DNA of 64,000 nt from the NCBI RefSeq assembly GCF_021245805.1, contig NZ_JAJJNF010000004.1, positions 124,001 to 188,000 on the forward strand, read 5' to 3'. The notes under the pieces are model-generated. The model searched no databases, was not told the origin of the DNA, and saw only the letters and a list, made by a program, of their open reading frames with translations. The stretch comes from Mangrovimonas futianensis. Its GTDB lineage: Bacteria; Bacteroidota; Bacteroidia; Flavobacteriales; Flavobacteriaceae. Every line of letters begins with the position of its first letter. Within the stretch, counting starts at the first letter, position 1. This document shows, in pieces, positions 8,223-17,296 of this stretch. A program made the position numbers and the translations under genes.

Positions 8223-9551
8223 TTACTTGTCTCCGTAAACTTCTTTCACAAAGTTCTCGTAAGTCACTTCCTTCTCTTTAAGCTTTACATTTTCCTTATA
8301 AAAGGATAGTAATTTTTGACTAATGATTTGCTCAGAAATTCTACGAACTTCTTCTTGGTTAGTCAAAACTCTTGAAGCGATTCCATCCAATTCCTCTTCA
8401 GAAGGATTCATTTGACCAAATTGAGCCATTTGTGCTTTGATCATTTCTTTAGTATGACCAGTCACATCCTCCATAGTCACTTGGATGTTATTATCACCCA
8501 CCAACTTTCCTTCAATCAATTGATAACGCAATCCTTTTTCAGACTTTTCATACTCTTCTTTAGCTTGTACTTCATCCAAAGGTTGCTCTCCAGATGTTTG
8601 AATCCATTTTTGAAGGAATTCTGCTGGTAATTCAAATTTGGTACTGTCAACTAAATATTCAGTTACGTCATTCAACAATTTTTGATCAGCTTGTTGCTTA
8701 AATTGTTTCTCAGCATCTTCTTTGATTTTTTCTTTCAATTCAGTTACTGACTTCACTACGTCTTTACCAAATAATTTATCAAATAAGTCTTGATCTAAAT
8801 CCGCTAATTCACGGTTGTTAATTTCAGAAATTGTAAAGTTCACTTCAATATCCAAATCATGAACTTCATCATGACTAACCTTCAATGCATGCATTAATTC
8901 GTGGTCATCGCTATACAAACCTTTAGTTTTTAAAGTAATGACATCACCCACTTTAGCACCAATAAATTTCTTTTCAGTCGCTTTTCCTTTGAATTTATCT
9001 AGGGTTAAAGTAACTCTATTTTCGATACCTTTCTCCTCGTTGCTGTAAACACCAGTAACCTCGCTGTCTTTAGAAACTTCTTCTTGAGAAACTAATTTAC
9101 CATATTGCTTTTGGATGCTTTCAACTTGTTCGTCGATCATTTTGTCATCAGCTACAATAGTATAATGGGTAATTGCTTTTTTAGGACTTAAATCAACTGA
9201 AAATTCAGGAGCTAATCCTAATTCAAATTCAAAAGACAATTGCTCTGCATCCCAATCAAGGTTATCTTGTGGCTTTGGAAGTGGATGACCTAAAACATCC
9301 AATTTTTCCTCAGTCAAATATTTGTTAAGTGCATCCTGTAAAAGCTTGTTCACTTCATCAACCAAAACTGCTTTACCATACTGCTTTTTAACCATCCCCA
9401 TAGGTACGTGACCTTTTCTAAATCCAGGTACAGAAGCAGTTTTACGGTAATCCGATAAGATCTTTTCAACTTTGTCGCTGTAATCCGATTTCTCGATATC
9501 TACCTTTACTACAGCATTTAACTCATCAATGTTTTCTCTTGTAATATTCAT
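8223..9551 (-). CDS. tig: Trigger factor (ribosome-associated chaperone)
   Basis: A 442-residue trigger factor, the chaperone that binds at the ribosomal exit tunnel. The ribosome-docking signature FRKGHVP is in the N-terminal domain (about 44-50). The middle part fits a divergent FKBP-like domain, and the long charged C-terminal half fits the helical chaperone domain. The length is close to the family norm. The ATG follows a well-formed Bacteroidota promoter with a leader of about 50 bases. The neighbours clpP and clpX on the same strand complete the usual protein quality-control locus. Confidence 0.95.
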   Translation of the reverse strand: MNITRENIDELNAVVKVDIEKSDYSDKVEKILSDYRKTASVPGFRKGHVPMGMVKKQYGKAVLVDEVNKLLQDALNKYLTEEKLDVLGHPLPKPQDNLDWDAEQLSFEFELGLAPEFSVDLSPKKAITHYTIVADDKMIDEQVESIQKQYGKLVSQEEVSKDSEVTGVYSNEEKGIENRVTLTLDKFKGKATEKKFIGAKVGDVITLKTKGLYSDDHELMHALKVSHDEVHDLDIEVNFTISEINNRELADLDQDLFDKLFGKDVVKSVTELKEKIKEDAEKQFKQQADQKLLNDVTEYLVDSTKFELPAEFLQKWIQTSGEQPLDEVQAKEEYEKSEKGLRYQLIEGKLVGDNNIQVTMEDVTGHTKEMIKAQMAQFGQMNPSEEELDGIASRVLTNQEEVRRISEQIISQKLLSFYKENVKLKEKEVTYENFVKEVYGDK

Positions 9552-9595
9552 ATGGAATGTAATAAACCCTAAGGGTAATAAAACTTATTGTAATT

Positions 9596-9632
9596 AAAAA
9601 GGGTTGCAAAAGTATAACTTTTTCGCAACCCC
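9596..9632 (-). terminator. Terminator hairpin of the upstream gene, overlapping the tig promoter
   Basis: GGGTTGC (9601-9607) pairs with GCAACCC (9625-9631), extended by A/T pairs towards the loop and followed by a T-run on the minus strand. It would terminate transcripts from the holin-like gene. It lies inside the predicted tig promoter. Confidence 0.65.
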
Positions 9633-9637
9633 ACAAA
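9607..9637 (-). promoter_or_regulatory. Predicted tig promoter (TTTG-N19-TACTTTTG)
   Basis: On the minus strand TTTG (complement of 9634-9637) is followed after 19 bases by TACTTTTG (complement of 9607-9614). This matches the Bacteroidota -33/-7 consensus TTTG-N19-21-TAnnTTTG. The predicted transcription start is about 50 bases before the tig ATG. Confidence 0.7.
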
Positions 9638-9660
9638 GTTTTTAACGGTCTGAAATTCAC

Positions 9661-10008
9661 TTACTTTTTATCCTTATCCAAAAGCGAATGTAGAATAGAT
9701 TCTAGAATGGATAAAAGAATGCTAAAAAGTATGGCTGTCCAAATGCTACTAACATCAAAACCGCCAATCATTTCCCTGGCAATCAAAATAATAATGGCAT
9801 TAACCACCAATAAAAATAACCCTAGGGTTAAAATGGTAATGGGCAATGTCAAGATAACCAACAAAGGCTTGACCAAAAGGTTTAAAATTCCAAGAACCAA
9901 AGCCACCAAAATGGCTGTTCCGAAGCCGCTTACGGATACTCCTGGAAGGATGTAAGCCAAAATAATGACGGCCACGGCATTTAATAAAATTTTGAGGATA
10001 AGATTCAT
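9661..10008 (-). CDS. Phage-holin-family four-helix membrane protein
   Basis: A 115-residue protein almost entirely made of hydrophobic helices: about residues 2-20, 28-47, 54-76 and 88-110. The pattern and length match the mycobacterial 4-TM phage holin superfamily, which is common as a chromosomal gene of unknown role in Bacteroidota. There are no other phage genes nearby, so a lytic function is not implied. It is on the same strand as the alpha/beta hydrolase 33 bases upstream and may be co-transcribed with it. Confidence 0.75.
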   Translation of the reverse strand: MNLILKILLNAVAVIILAYILPGVSVSGFGTAILVALVLGILNLLVKPLLVILTLPITILTLGLFLLVVNAIIILIAREMIGGFDVSSIWTAILFSILLSILESILHSLLDKDKK

Positions 10009-10040
10009 ATCGTAATCGTTTTTCTTAAAAGTACAAAAAA

Positions 10041-10805
10041 CTACTTGATAAAATCTATGACGTAATTATAAAATTCCTCCGGATTCTCGGCATGCAACCA
10101 ATGTCCCGCATTACTTACTGTTTCAATTTTAGCTTTTGGGAAGTGTCTTTGGATGATTGACTCATCCTCAAGGGAAATATACTCACTTTTATCACCTCTT
10201 AAAAACAAGGTGTCACCATCAAATTTGGCATGCATCGGTAAAGCCTCACCTACTTCTTCAACCTGCGCTTTTAAGACCGGTAAGTTCATTCTCAAACCTA
10301 GCCGCCCTTTTTCTACCCAATAAAGATTCTTCAATAAAAACTGTCTTGTACCAAAATCGGAAACATATTTGGCCAATTGATCATCTGCCTCTCCTCTTGA
10401 CCCTAATTCTGAAAAATCCAAACTACTTAGGCCTTCTAGTATTCGATCATGATGTACTGGATAAAACCTAGGAGAGATGTCTGCCACCATCAATTTAGAA
10501 ACCAATTCTGGATACTCTGTGGCAAACAACATGGCTGTTTTACCACCCATGGAGTGCCCTAAAAGGATAATATCTCGCAAATTATTGATTTCACAATAAT
10601 GTTTGAGGTCTGCTACCAACACTTCATAATTAAAGGCCTCATCATGAAAACTTCGTCCATGGTTTCTTTGGTCTAAAAGATGTACTTCAAATCCTTGCTC
10701 GCCAAAAGCCTTTCCAAGGGTTTTCCAGTTATCACTCATGCCCAAAAACCCATGTAGAATGATAAACGGGCGACCTTCACCAATAACATTTGAATATAAT
10801 TCCAT
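10041..10805 (-). CDS. Alpha/beta-fold hydrolase (YbfF-like esterase)
   Basis: A 254-residue alpha/beta hydrolase. The oxyanion-side HGFLGMSDNW motif is at about 18-27, the nucleophile elbow GHSMGG has its serine at S85, and the catalytic histidine is in NAGHWLHAE near residue 237. The overall pattern resembles the YbfF/acyl-esterase group. The gene directly abuts pdxJ: the pdxJ stop codon occupies 10806-10808. The two are therefore translationally linked, although a shared pathway is not obvious. Substrate unknown. Confidence 0.85.
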   Translation of the reverse strand: MELYSNVIGEGRPFIILHGFLGMSDNWKTLGKAFGEQGFEVHLLDQRNHGRSFHDEAFNYEVLVADLKHYCEINNLRDIILLGHSMGGKTAMLFATEYPELVSKLMVADISPRFYPVHHDRILEGLSSLDFSELGSRGEADDQLAKYVSDFGTRQFLLKNLYWVEKGRLGLRMNLPVLKAQVEEVGEALPMHAKFDGDTLFLRGDKSEYISLEDESIIQRHFPKAKIETVSNAGHWLHAENPEEFYNYVIDFIK

Positions 10806-11519
10806 TTACTTCAACTTGTTTAAATACATTTGAACCACATTCTCAATACCCAAATAAAGACTTTCAGAAATTAAAGCATGCCCTATTGAGACTTCCAATA
10901 ACCCAGGAATGTGTTCTTTAAAAAATTGGATGTTATCCAAGGATAAATCGTGTCCAGCATTGATTCCCAACCCTAATTGATTGGCCAGTTCTGCACATGC
11001 CGAATAAGGTTTAATTCCATTCTTATTACCCAAACCAAATTGATGCGCAAAGGCTTCGGTATATAATTCAATTCTATCTGTACCAGTCTCTTTAGCTCCT
11101 TCAATTTGAGCCTCAACTGGATCAACAAAAATGGAAGTCCTAATCCCACTTTCTTTAAATTGGGCGATGACATCCTGAAGAAAGCTCTTATGCTTAATGG
11201 TATCCCAACCTGCGTTACTTGTAATAGCGTCCTCTGCATCGGGAACTAAGGTTACTTGAGTGGGCTTTACTTCAAGCACCATTTTATTGAACTTATCTAT
11301 AGGATTCCCTTCAATATTAAACTCGGTATAGACTTCTGATTTTAAATCATAAACATCTTGATAGGTAATGTGGCGTTCATCTGGCCTTGGGTGAACAGTG
11401 ACACCCTCAGCACCAAATCTTTGAACATCTCTTGCGAATTGAACCACATTTGGAACATCCCCTCCTCTTGAATTTCTTAGAGTGGCGATCTTATTTATAT
11501 TAACACTTAGCTTGGTCAT
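10806..11519 (-). CDS. pdxJ: Pyridoxine 5'-phosphate synthase PdxJ
   Basis: A TIM-barrel enzyme that condenses 1-deoxy-D-xylulose 5-phosphate with 3-amino-2-oxopropyl phosphate in the DXP-dependent vitamin B6 pathway. Visible motifs are VTVHPRPDERHI near the N-terminus, IRTSIFVDP, and the C-terminal GINAGHDLSLDN and EVSIGHALI segments. I place the start at the ATG ending at 11519 (MTKLSVNINK), giving 237 residues, the usual family length. The longer frame to 11540 adds seven unlikely residues. A -7-like TATTTTTG element lies on the minus strand at 11538-11545, without a clear -33 partner. Confidence 0.95.
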   Translation of the reverse strand: MTKLSVNINKIATLRNSRGGDVPNVVQFARDVQRFGAEGVTVHPRPDERHITYQDVYDLKSEVYTEFNIEGNPIDKFNKMVLEVKPTQVTLVPDAEDAITSNAGWDTIKHKSFLQDVIAQFKESGIRTSIFVDPVEAQIEGAKETGTDRIELYTEAFAHQFGLGNKNGIKPYSACAELANQLGLGINAGHDLSLDNIQFFKEHIPGLLEVSIGHALISESLYLGIENVVQMYLNKLK

Positions 11520-11605
11520 TTTTAACGTTTCTTTCAACAAAAATACAAACTGAATCAGGCTTATTGTAGCATTTTTTTGATTAATTTGCAGATAAAAGAA
11601 AGTGT

Positions 11606-12265
11606 ATGAACCTTGCTGAATTTATCATAAACGACATCAAACCCTTGAACATCAAGGACCACATTGGTGATGTTCAGGTTATGTTCAATCAGCTGACTTA
11701 CTCTCACATTCCTATTGTAAATGACTTGAACCAGTATCTAGGCTGTATTTCTGAAAATGACGCTCATTGCCTTGATGGTAAAAAACTTATTTCTGATTAC
11801 GGACATACTATTGAAGGTTTTTTCGTTAGAGATACAACTGTATGGCTTGATGTTTTGGAATCTTTTGCTCAAAACTCGACCAATATCATGCCCGTCCTTG
11901 ATGTCAAAAACACCTATTTAGGTTATTATGAGCTCAATGATATAATCACCTTATTTAACGAAACACCATTTTTTGCTGAAGCTGGTGGTATTTTAATCAT
12001 AGAAAAGGGTATTAATGACTATTCCTTTAGTGAGTTGAGTCAAATTGTAGAATCAAACAATGGGAAACTTTTAGGAGCTTTTATTTCAAAAATTGAAAAT
12101 GACCTAGTTCAAATCACCCTGAAAGTGGGCAATACAGGACTTAACGATATTATGCAAACCTTTAGAAGATATAGCTACAATATAATTTCTGGACACGAGG
12201 AGGACAGTTATATGGAAAGCCTCAAAGAGCGTTCTGATTACCTCAATAAATACCTGAATATATAG
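11606..12265 (+). CDS. CBS-domain protein with ACT-like C-terminus, coupled to nadK
   Basis: A 219-residue protein. Residues about 1-125 form a pair of CBS-type motifs (TYSHIPIVNDLNQYLGCI and NIMPVLDVKNTYLGYY are the recognisable halves). CBS pairs usually bind adenine nucleotides or act as regulatory modules. The remaining residues, from GGILIIEKG through GHEED, have the beta-alpha-beta-beta-alpha rhythm of an ACT-like ligand-binding domain. Its TAG is followed immediately by the nadK ATG with no spacer, so the two proteins are coupled and a regulatory link to NADP synthesis is a reasonable inference. No enzymatic motif is visible. Confidence 0.75.
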   Translation: MNLAEFIINDIKPLNIKDHIGDVQVMFNQLTYSHIPIVNDLNQYLGCISENDAHCLDGKKLISDYGHTIEGFFVRDTTVWLDVLESFAQNSTNIMPVLDVKNTYLGYYELNDIITLFNETPFFAEAGGILIIEKGINDYSFSELSQIVESNNGKLLGAFISKIENDLVQITLKVGNTGLNDIMQTFRRYSYNIISGHEEDSYMESLKERSDYLNKYLNI

Positions 12266-13150
12266 ATGAAGGTAGCAATTTTTGGGCAATTTTACCACCA
12301 AAATGCCGAGGAGGCTATAAAGATTCTTTTTGATTATCTCGAAAAGAAAAATGGGGATTTCTTCATTGAAGAAACTTTCTTGCAAATCATCAACAGTCAA
12401 ATCAATCCCGACGAAAATGCTTATCATTTTAATACCTTCAAAACATTAGATGACAGTTTTGATTTATTAATAAGTATCGGTGGAGACGGCACCATTTTAA
12501 GAGCAATCACCTTTGTAAAAGATAAATCCATTCCCATTGTCGGAATTAATACCGGGCGATTAGGTTTTTTAGCAACCATTCAAAACAATCGCATTGAAAC
12601 TGCGATGGACCACATTTTTGAAGGGAGATACAAGATTTCAGAACGTAGTCTATTGGAAGTCAAAACAACACCTTCCAATGAAAATATGGAAAACCTAAAT
12701 TTCGCATTAAACGAAATTACGGTAAGTCGAAAAAACACCACTTCCATGATTACGGTAGATACTCATTTAAATGGAGAATACCTTACATCATACTGGAGTG
12801 ATGGCTTGATAGTTTCTACCCCCACAGGCTCTACAGGATATTCTCTAAGTTGCGGTGGCCCAGTAATTGACCCCCATGCTGAAAGTTTTGTGCTCACCCC
12901 TATTGCGCCACACAATTTAAACGCAAGACCTCTTGTTATTAAAGACACTACAGAAATTCAATTGAAAGTATCTGGAAGAGAACACCAACATTTAATCTCC
13001 CTAGACTCTAGAATAGCCACTTTAGATAATGAAACACTCATAACCATCTCCAAAGCACCTTTCAAAATAAAAATGATTGAACTCTTAGATGAAAGTTTTC
13101 TAGACACCCTTAGAAAAAAACTTCTTTGGGGAGAAGATAAGCGTAATTAA
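12266..13150 (+). CDS. nadK: NAD kinase
   Basis: A 294-residue ATP/polyphosphate-NAD kinase that makes NADP from NAD. The GGDG motif is at residues 72-75 within ISIGGDGTILRA. NTGRLGFLA follows, then the glycine-rich STPTGSTGYS and GGPVI segments that bind the dinucleotide. Length matches bacterial NadK. It starts directly after the CBS protein stop. About 100 bases separate it from the next gene, which has its own strong promoter. Confidence 0.95.
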   Translation: MKVAIFGQFYHQNAEEAIKILFDYLEKKNGDFFIEETFLQIINSQINPDENAYHFNTFKTLDDSFDLLISIGGDGTILRAITFVKDKSIPIVGINTGRLGFLATIQNNRIETAMDHIFEGRYKISERSLLEVKTTPSNENMENLNFALNEITVSRKNTTSMITVDTHLNGEYLTSYWSDGLIVSTPTGSTGYSLSCGGPVIDPHAESFVLTPIAPHNLNARPLVIKDTTEIQLKVSGREHQHLISLDSRIATLDNETLITISKAPFKIKMIELLDESFLDTLRKKLLWGEDKRN

Positions 13151-13200
13151 ACAATAAAAGTGAATAAATCTTGTTTTAAACCTAACACAAACCCCTACAA

Positions 13201-13233
13201 TTTGTTATTGGGAATTTAGATTTATTATATTTG
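13201..13233 (+). promoter_or_regulatory. Promoter of the envelope operon (TTTG-N21-TATATTTG)
   Basis: TTTG at 13201-13204 and TATATTTG at 13226-13233 are separated by 21 bases and match the Bacteroidota consensus exactly. Transcription would begin about 10 bases before the ATG at 13251 and could read through the DUF6089 gene, uppS and bamA. Confidence 0.75.
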
Positions 13234-13250
13234 CAAACTTTTAAGTGTTT

Positions 13251-13940
13251 ATGAGGTATTTAACCACTTTAATCATATTATTTTTTACCGTCCAAATTTG
13301 CCATTCGCAAACCCATGAGTTGGGTGTCTTTTTGGGGGGTAGCAACTTTATAGGAGATATTGGCTCGACCAAATACATCGCCCCTAACAAACCGGCTATT
13401 GGAGCCGTTTGGAAATGGAATCGTAGCAATAGACACTCCTTCAGGTTTTCTGCAATTTTTTCTGAATTAGAAGGAAGAGACAGTGAGTCTGATGATCCCA
13501 GACGACAAGAAAGAAATTATAGTTTTAAAAATGGCGTTGTGGAATTGGCCGCTGGTTTGGAATTTACCTTTTTCGATTACAGTTTACACGATGGCCGACG
13601 TAATTTCACCCCATATCTTTTTTCAGGTATTGCAGTTGCCTACCACGATAACTTCTACTATAGAAACGACAGAATTATTGATGAAGACACTGAAAGCTTA
13701 GCCTTCGGGATTCCTATGGCTCTAGGAGTAAAAGGAAGACTAACCGAGCATATTATTTTATCTTTTGAAATTGGAGCACGATATACTTTTTCAGATGAAA
13801 TAGATGGAAGTGAACCAGATTCCCATCAAATTAAAGACACTATGAGCATTGGAAATGTTAATAACAATGACTGGTATGTGTTTTCTGGTTTAACCATTAC
13901 CTATACCTTTGGCCGAAAACCATGTTACTGCAATTTTTAG
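13251..13940 (+). CDS. DUF6089 family envelope protein
   Basis: A 229-residue protein with an N-terminal signal peptide (MRYLTTLIILFF, cleavage after about CHSQ). The mature part is rich in alternating aromatic and glycine strands, such as GVFLGGSNFIGDIG, PYLFSGIAV and GLTITYTFGRK. This fits a small outer-membrane or periplasmic beta-barrel, and I assign it to DUF6089, which is commonly found beside uppS and bamA in Flavobacteriia. I chose ATG at 13251 over GTG at 13245 because it gives the better signal peptide. The stop lies 4 bases before the proposed uppS start. Confidence 0.8.
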   Translation: MRYLTTLIILFFTVQICHSQTHELGVFLGGSNFIGDIGSTKYIAPNKPAIGAVWKWNRSNRHSFRFSAIFSELEGRDSESDDPRRQERNYSFKNGVVELAAGLEFTFFDYSLHDGRRNFTPYLFSGIAVAYHDNFYYRNDRIIDEDTESLAFGIPMALGVKGRLTEHIILSFEIGARYTFSDEIDGSEPDSHQIKDTMSIGNVNNNDWYVFSGLTITYTFGRKPCYCNF

Positions 13941-13944
13941 GCAA

Positions 13945-14685
13945 GTGGACTTAAAAGATCAAATACATACCGAAAAGTTACCAAATCATATTGCCATTAT
14001 CATGGATGGTAACGGCAGATGGGCCAAACAGAAAGGTTTGATAAGAGCCATAGGCCATGAAAATGGCACCAAATCGGTAAGACAAGTGGTAGAAGCCTCG
14101 GCTGAATTAGGCATTAAAAATCTAACCTTGTATGCATTTTCTACAGAAAACTGGAACAGACCAAAACCAGAGGTTCAGGCCCTTATGAGGTTATTAGTAT
14201 CTTCCTTGAAGAACGAATTGGAGACACTCCAGAAGAATGACATCCAATTAAATGCCATAGGCAACTTAGATGCGCTTCCAAAAAAAATAAATAAAGAGCT
14301 TTTGGAGGTCATGGAAAAAACCAAAAACAATAACCGAATGATACTAACCCTTGCCTTAAGTTATGGCTCTAGGGATGAAATCACTCAGGTTATCAAGGAT
14401 TTATGCCATAAAGTTAAAAATAACATAATTTCTCCCGAAAATATTGACGAATCGGTTATTAATAAGCATCTTTACACGCAAAATTTACACGATGTGGATT
14501 TGCTTATTAGAACGAGCGGAGAACGCAGGATAAGCAATTTCCTTTTGTGGCAAATTGCTTATGCTGAATTATATTTTACGGAAGTTCTTTGGCCAGATTT
14601 CACCAAGGAGGATTTATTTAAGGCCATCATTGATTATCAAAATAGAGAGAGAAGATTTGGGAAAACAAGTGAACAAATTAATTGA
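13945..14685 (+). CDS. uppS: Isoprenyl transferase / undecaprenyl diphosphate synthase
   Basis: A cis-prenyltransferase that makes the C55 lipid carrier for peptidoglycan and O-antigen synthesis. The substrate-binding IIMDGNGRWA motif with the catalytic Asp lies near residue 20. LYAFSTENW, RTSGERRISNF and YAELYFTEVLWPDF complete the family signature. I favour the GTG at 13945 (MDLKDQIHTEKLP), giving 246 residues, over the TTG at 13909 that lies inside the preceding gene. The gene ends inside the start of bamA. Confidence 0.93.
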   Translation: MDLKDQIHTEKLPNHIAIIMDGNGRWAKQKGLIRAIGHENGTKSVRQVVEASAELGIKNLTLYAFSTENWNRPKPEVQALMRLLVSSLKNELETLQKNDIQLNAIGNLDALPKKINKELLEVMEKTKNNNRMILTLALSYGSRDEITQVIKDLCHKVKNNIISPENIDESVINKHLYTQNLHDVDLLIRTSGERRISNFLLWQIAYAELYFTEVLWPDFTKEDLFKAIIDYQNRERRFGKTSEQIN

Positions 14686-17296
14686 TAGCAAGCTATTGAA
14701 AACACAATTACTTTTTACATTATTACTTACCTTAATTTTAAGTATTCCATCGGCTGTCGCCCAAGAATTAACGGTTCAAGACAGTAAAACATATACAATT
14801 GCTGAGATTACTGTAAATGGTGAAACCTCCTTTAGTGAACAAACCATTATTGCCTATTCGGGATTAAGAAAAGGAGAAGAAATTGCTATTCCTGGAGAAA
14901 AAATAAGCAAAGCCATTACCAAGCTTTGGAATTCCAACCTTTTCAACAACATAGAAATTTACCTTAAGGATGTTAAAAATGGCAATCAGGCTTATTTGGA
15001 AATTAGGTTAACTGATTTACCAGAACTGAATGAGGTTAAAATTACAGGTGTTAAAAAATCAAAGAGGGAAAAAATCATCAAGGAAAACAAACTTGATAAA
15101 GGTGTCAAGGTAACCGAAAACCTTATTACTACCACAAAAAACTACCTTATTAATACGTATAAAAAAGATGGTTACTACAATTCTAAAGTAGCCATAAATA
15201 CAATTGAAGTTCAAGATTCAATTCAAAAGGCAAGAGTCAATATGGTTGTCAGGATTGATAAAGGCAGTAAGGTAAAAGTCAAAGACATCGATTTTACTGG
15301 TAATGAAGTTTTCACCGACAATAAATTGAAAGCTGCGATGAAAAAGACGAAACAAAAGAATTTCATTCGCGTGTACAAGCGGTCTAAATATATAGAAGCC
15401 GATTATAAGGAAGACTTAAAAGCTGTCATCGATAAGTATAAAGAAAATGGTTATCGAGATGCGCGAATAGTTGCAGATTCCATTACGGTTGTTGATGATA
15501 AAAATGTAGCCATTGGTATTCATATTGAAGAAGGAGAATTATACACTTTTGGAGATATTTCTTTCATTGGTAATACCGTTTATTCAGATGAACAACTTAA
15601 ACGTGTTTTAAGGATTGAAAAAGGGGATGAATACAATGGTGTTATGCTAGAAAAACGTATTGCAGATAATACATCTCCTGATGCATTGGATATCACAAAC
15701 ATGTATCAAAACAACGGATATCTTTTTTCTACCATTAATCCAGTTGAAGTTAGTGCTGAAGGCAACGTCATTGATTTAGAGATTAGAATTTCAGAAGGTA
15801 AACCTGTTCATTTTAATGATATCACCATTGTTGGAAATGAAGTTACCAATGATAAGGTAATTTACAGAGAGCTTTATACAAGACCAGGTCAACTTTACAA
15901 AAAGTCTAATGTAATAAGAACCATCAGGGAATTAAGTCAATTAGGATTCTTTGATGCCGAACAAATTGGAACTAATTTTAAAAACCCAAAACCTAATGAA
16001 GGAACCATCGATTTGGAATACTCTGTGGTTGAAACAGGTTCAAGCCAAGTAGAATTACAAGGTGGTTACGGTGGTGGCGGTTTCATTGGAACACTGGGCC
16101 TTTCCTTTAACAACTTTTCACTAAAGAATATCCTTAATAAGGATGCATATACACCTGTTCCAAGAGGTGACGGACAGAAACTAGCTTTAAGATTGCAAGC
16201 CAGTCAATTCTTCCAGACCTATAGTTTTTCATTTACAGAACCTTGGATGGGAGGAAAAAAACCGGTTCAATTTTCAACGTCATTCTCTCATTCCAAGCAA
16301 TTTTCATATGATTACAGAACTGGAAGACCTGACAGAAGTAGAAGTTTCAATGTCACTGGTGTAACCCTAGGACTGGCAAAAAGATTAACCATCCCAGATG
16401 ATTATTTTTCAATTTCACATGCCTTGACTTTTCAACATTATAACTTAAACAATTATAATACGAGCTTATTTACTTTTGGAGATGGGTATTCAAATAACTT
16501 GGCATATACCATAGGTTTAAGTAGAAACAATACTTATAACGATCCTATTTACCCTACAGGAGGATCTAACTTTACAGTAAGTGCTAAAGTTACCTTCCCT
16601 TACTCTTTGGTCAATGGTGTTGATTATAGAGCTTTGAGAGATGAAAGAAACGAATTAGATGAGTTTGTTTCAGACACCAACAATCCTGAAGCAGATCGTG
16701 TGGAAGCTGTAGACAGAATTGCTGAGATAGATCAAGAACGTTTTAAATGGTTAGAATTCTACAAAATTAAATTTAGAGTAGACTGGTATTCAGAACTAGC
16801 AAAAAAGCTAGTTTTAAAACCTAGTTTAGAATTTGGTTTCTTAGGGGCATATAATCCAAATAGAGGTGTGATACCATTTGAAAGATTTTTCCTTGGAGGT
16901 GATGGTTTAGCCAATTACACCTTGGATGGAAGGGAAACCATTGCCCTAAGAGGTTATCCTAACCAATCCATTCAACCTTTAGATGAAAATGGAAACCCAA
17001 CAAATGATGGAGGAACGATTTATAATAAATTCTCTTTAGAATTACGATACCCTATTACTTTAAGTCAAACAGCTAAAATTTACGGATTAACCTTCTTAGA
17101 AGGAGGTGTCACCTACAATGATTTTCATGACTACAATCCTTTTGATCTTAAAAGATCTGCAGGTGTAGGTGTAAGAATCTTTATGCCCGCCTTTGGTCTG
17201 TTAGGTATTGATTTCGGGTATGGATTTGATCCGGTACCTGGTGAGTTTAATCCTAGTAGATGGCAAACACATTTCATTATTGGACAACAATTTTAG
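14669..17296 (+). CDS. bamA: Outer-membrane protein assembly factor BamA
   Basis: An Omp85-family insertase of about 875 residues. It has an N-terminal signal peptide ending near AVAQ, then a series of POTRA domains (IAEITVNGETSFSEQTI, VKDIDFTGNEVFTDNKL and FGDISFIGNTVYSDEQL mark their first strands), and a C-terminal 16-strand barrel. The barrel shows the loop motif RGYPNQ and a terminal aromatic residue (IIGQQF). The start is taken as the GTG at 14669, overlapping uppS by 17 bases, because this places the hydrophobic signal near the N-terminus. Upstream codons of the same frame lie deep inside uppS. A charged insertion of about 45 residues between barrel strands (near RNELDEFVSDTN) probably forms a loop. 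Confidence 0.93.
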   Translation: MNKLIDSKLLKTQLLFTLLLTLILSIPSAVAQELTVQDSKTYTIAEITVNGETSFSEQTIIAYSGLRKGEEIAIPGEKISKAITKLWNSNLFNNIEIYLKDVKNGNQAYLEIRLTDLPELNEVKITGVKKSKREKIIKENKLDKGVKVTENLITTTKNYLINTYKKDGYYNSKVAINTIEVQDSIQKARVNMVVRIDKGSKVKVKDIDFTGNEVFTDNKLKAAMKKTKQKNFIRVYKRSKYIEADYKEDLKAVIDKYKENGYRDARIVADSITVVDDKNVAIGIHIEEGELYTFGDISFIGNTVYSDEQLKRVLRIEKGDEYNGVMLEKRIADNTSPDALDITNMYQNNGYLFSTINPVEVSAEGNVIDLEIRISEGKPVHFNDITIVGNEVTNDKVIYRELYTRPGQLYKKSNVIRTIRELSQLGFFDAEQIGTNFKNPKPNEGTIDLEYSVVETGSSQVELQGGYGGGGFIGTLGLSFNNFSLKNILNKDAYTPVPRGDGQKLALRLQASQFFQTYSFSFTEPWMGGKKPVQFSTSFSHSKQFSYDYRTGRPDRSRSFNVTGVTLGLAKRLTIPDDYFSISHALTFQHYNLNNYNTSLFTFGDGYSNNLAYTIGLSRNNTYNDPIYPTGGSNFTVSAKVTFPYSLVNGVDYRALRDERNELDEFVSDTNNPEADRVEAVDRIAEIDQERFKWLEFYKIKFRVDWYSELAKKLVLKPSLEFGFLGAYNPNRGVIPFERFFLGGDGLANYTLDGRETIALRGYPNQSIQPLDENGNPTNDGGTIYNKFSLELRYPITLSQTAKIYGLTFLEGGVTYNDFHDYNPFDLKRSAGVGVRIFMPAFGLLGIDFGYGFDPVPGEFNPSRWQTHFIIGQQF

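Noticed and set aside
9661..10008. Prophage remnant suggested by the holin-like gene
   Set aside because: No integrase, lysin, structural phage gene or attachment repeat is nearby. This four-helix family is a common chromosomal gene in Bacteroidota.
14555..14668. An extended N-terminus of BamA beginning inside uppS
   Set aside because: It would bury the signal peptide about 45 residues in and overlap uppS by 130 bases. The GTG at 14669 gives a normal signal peptide.
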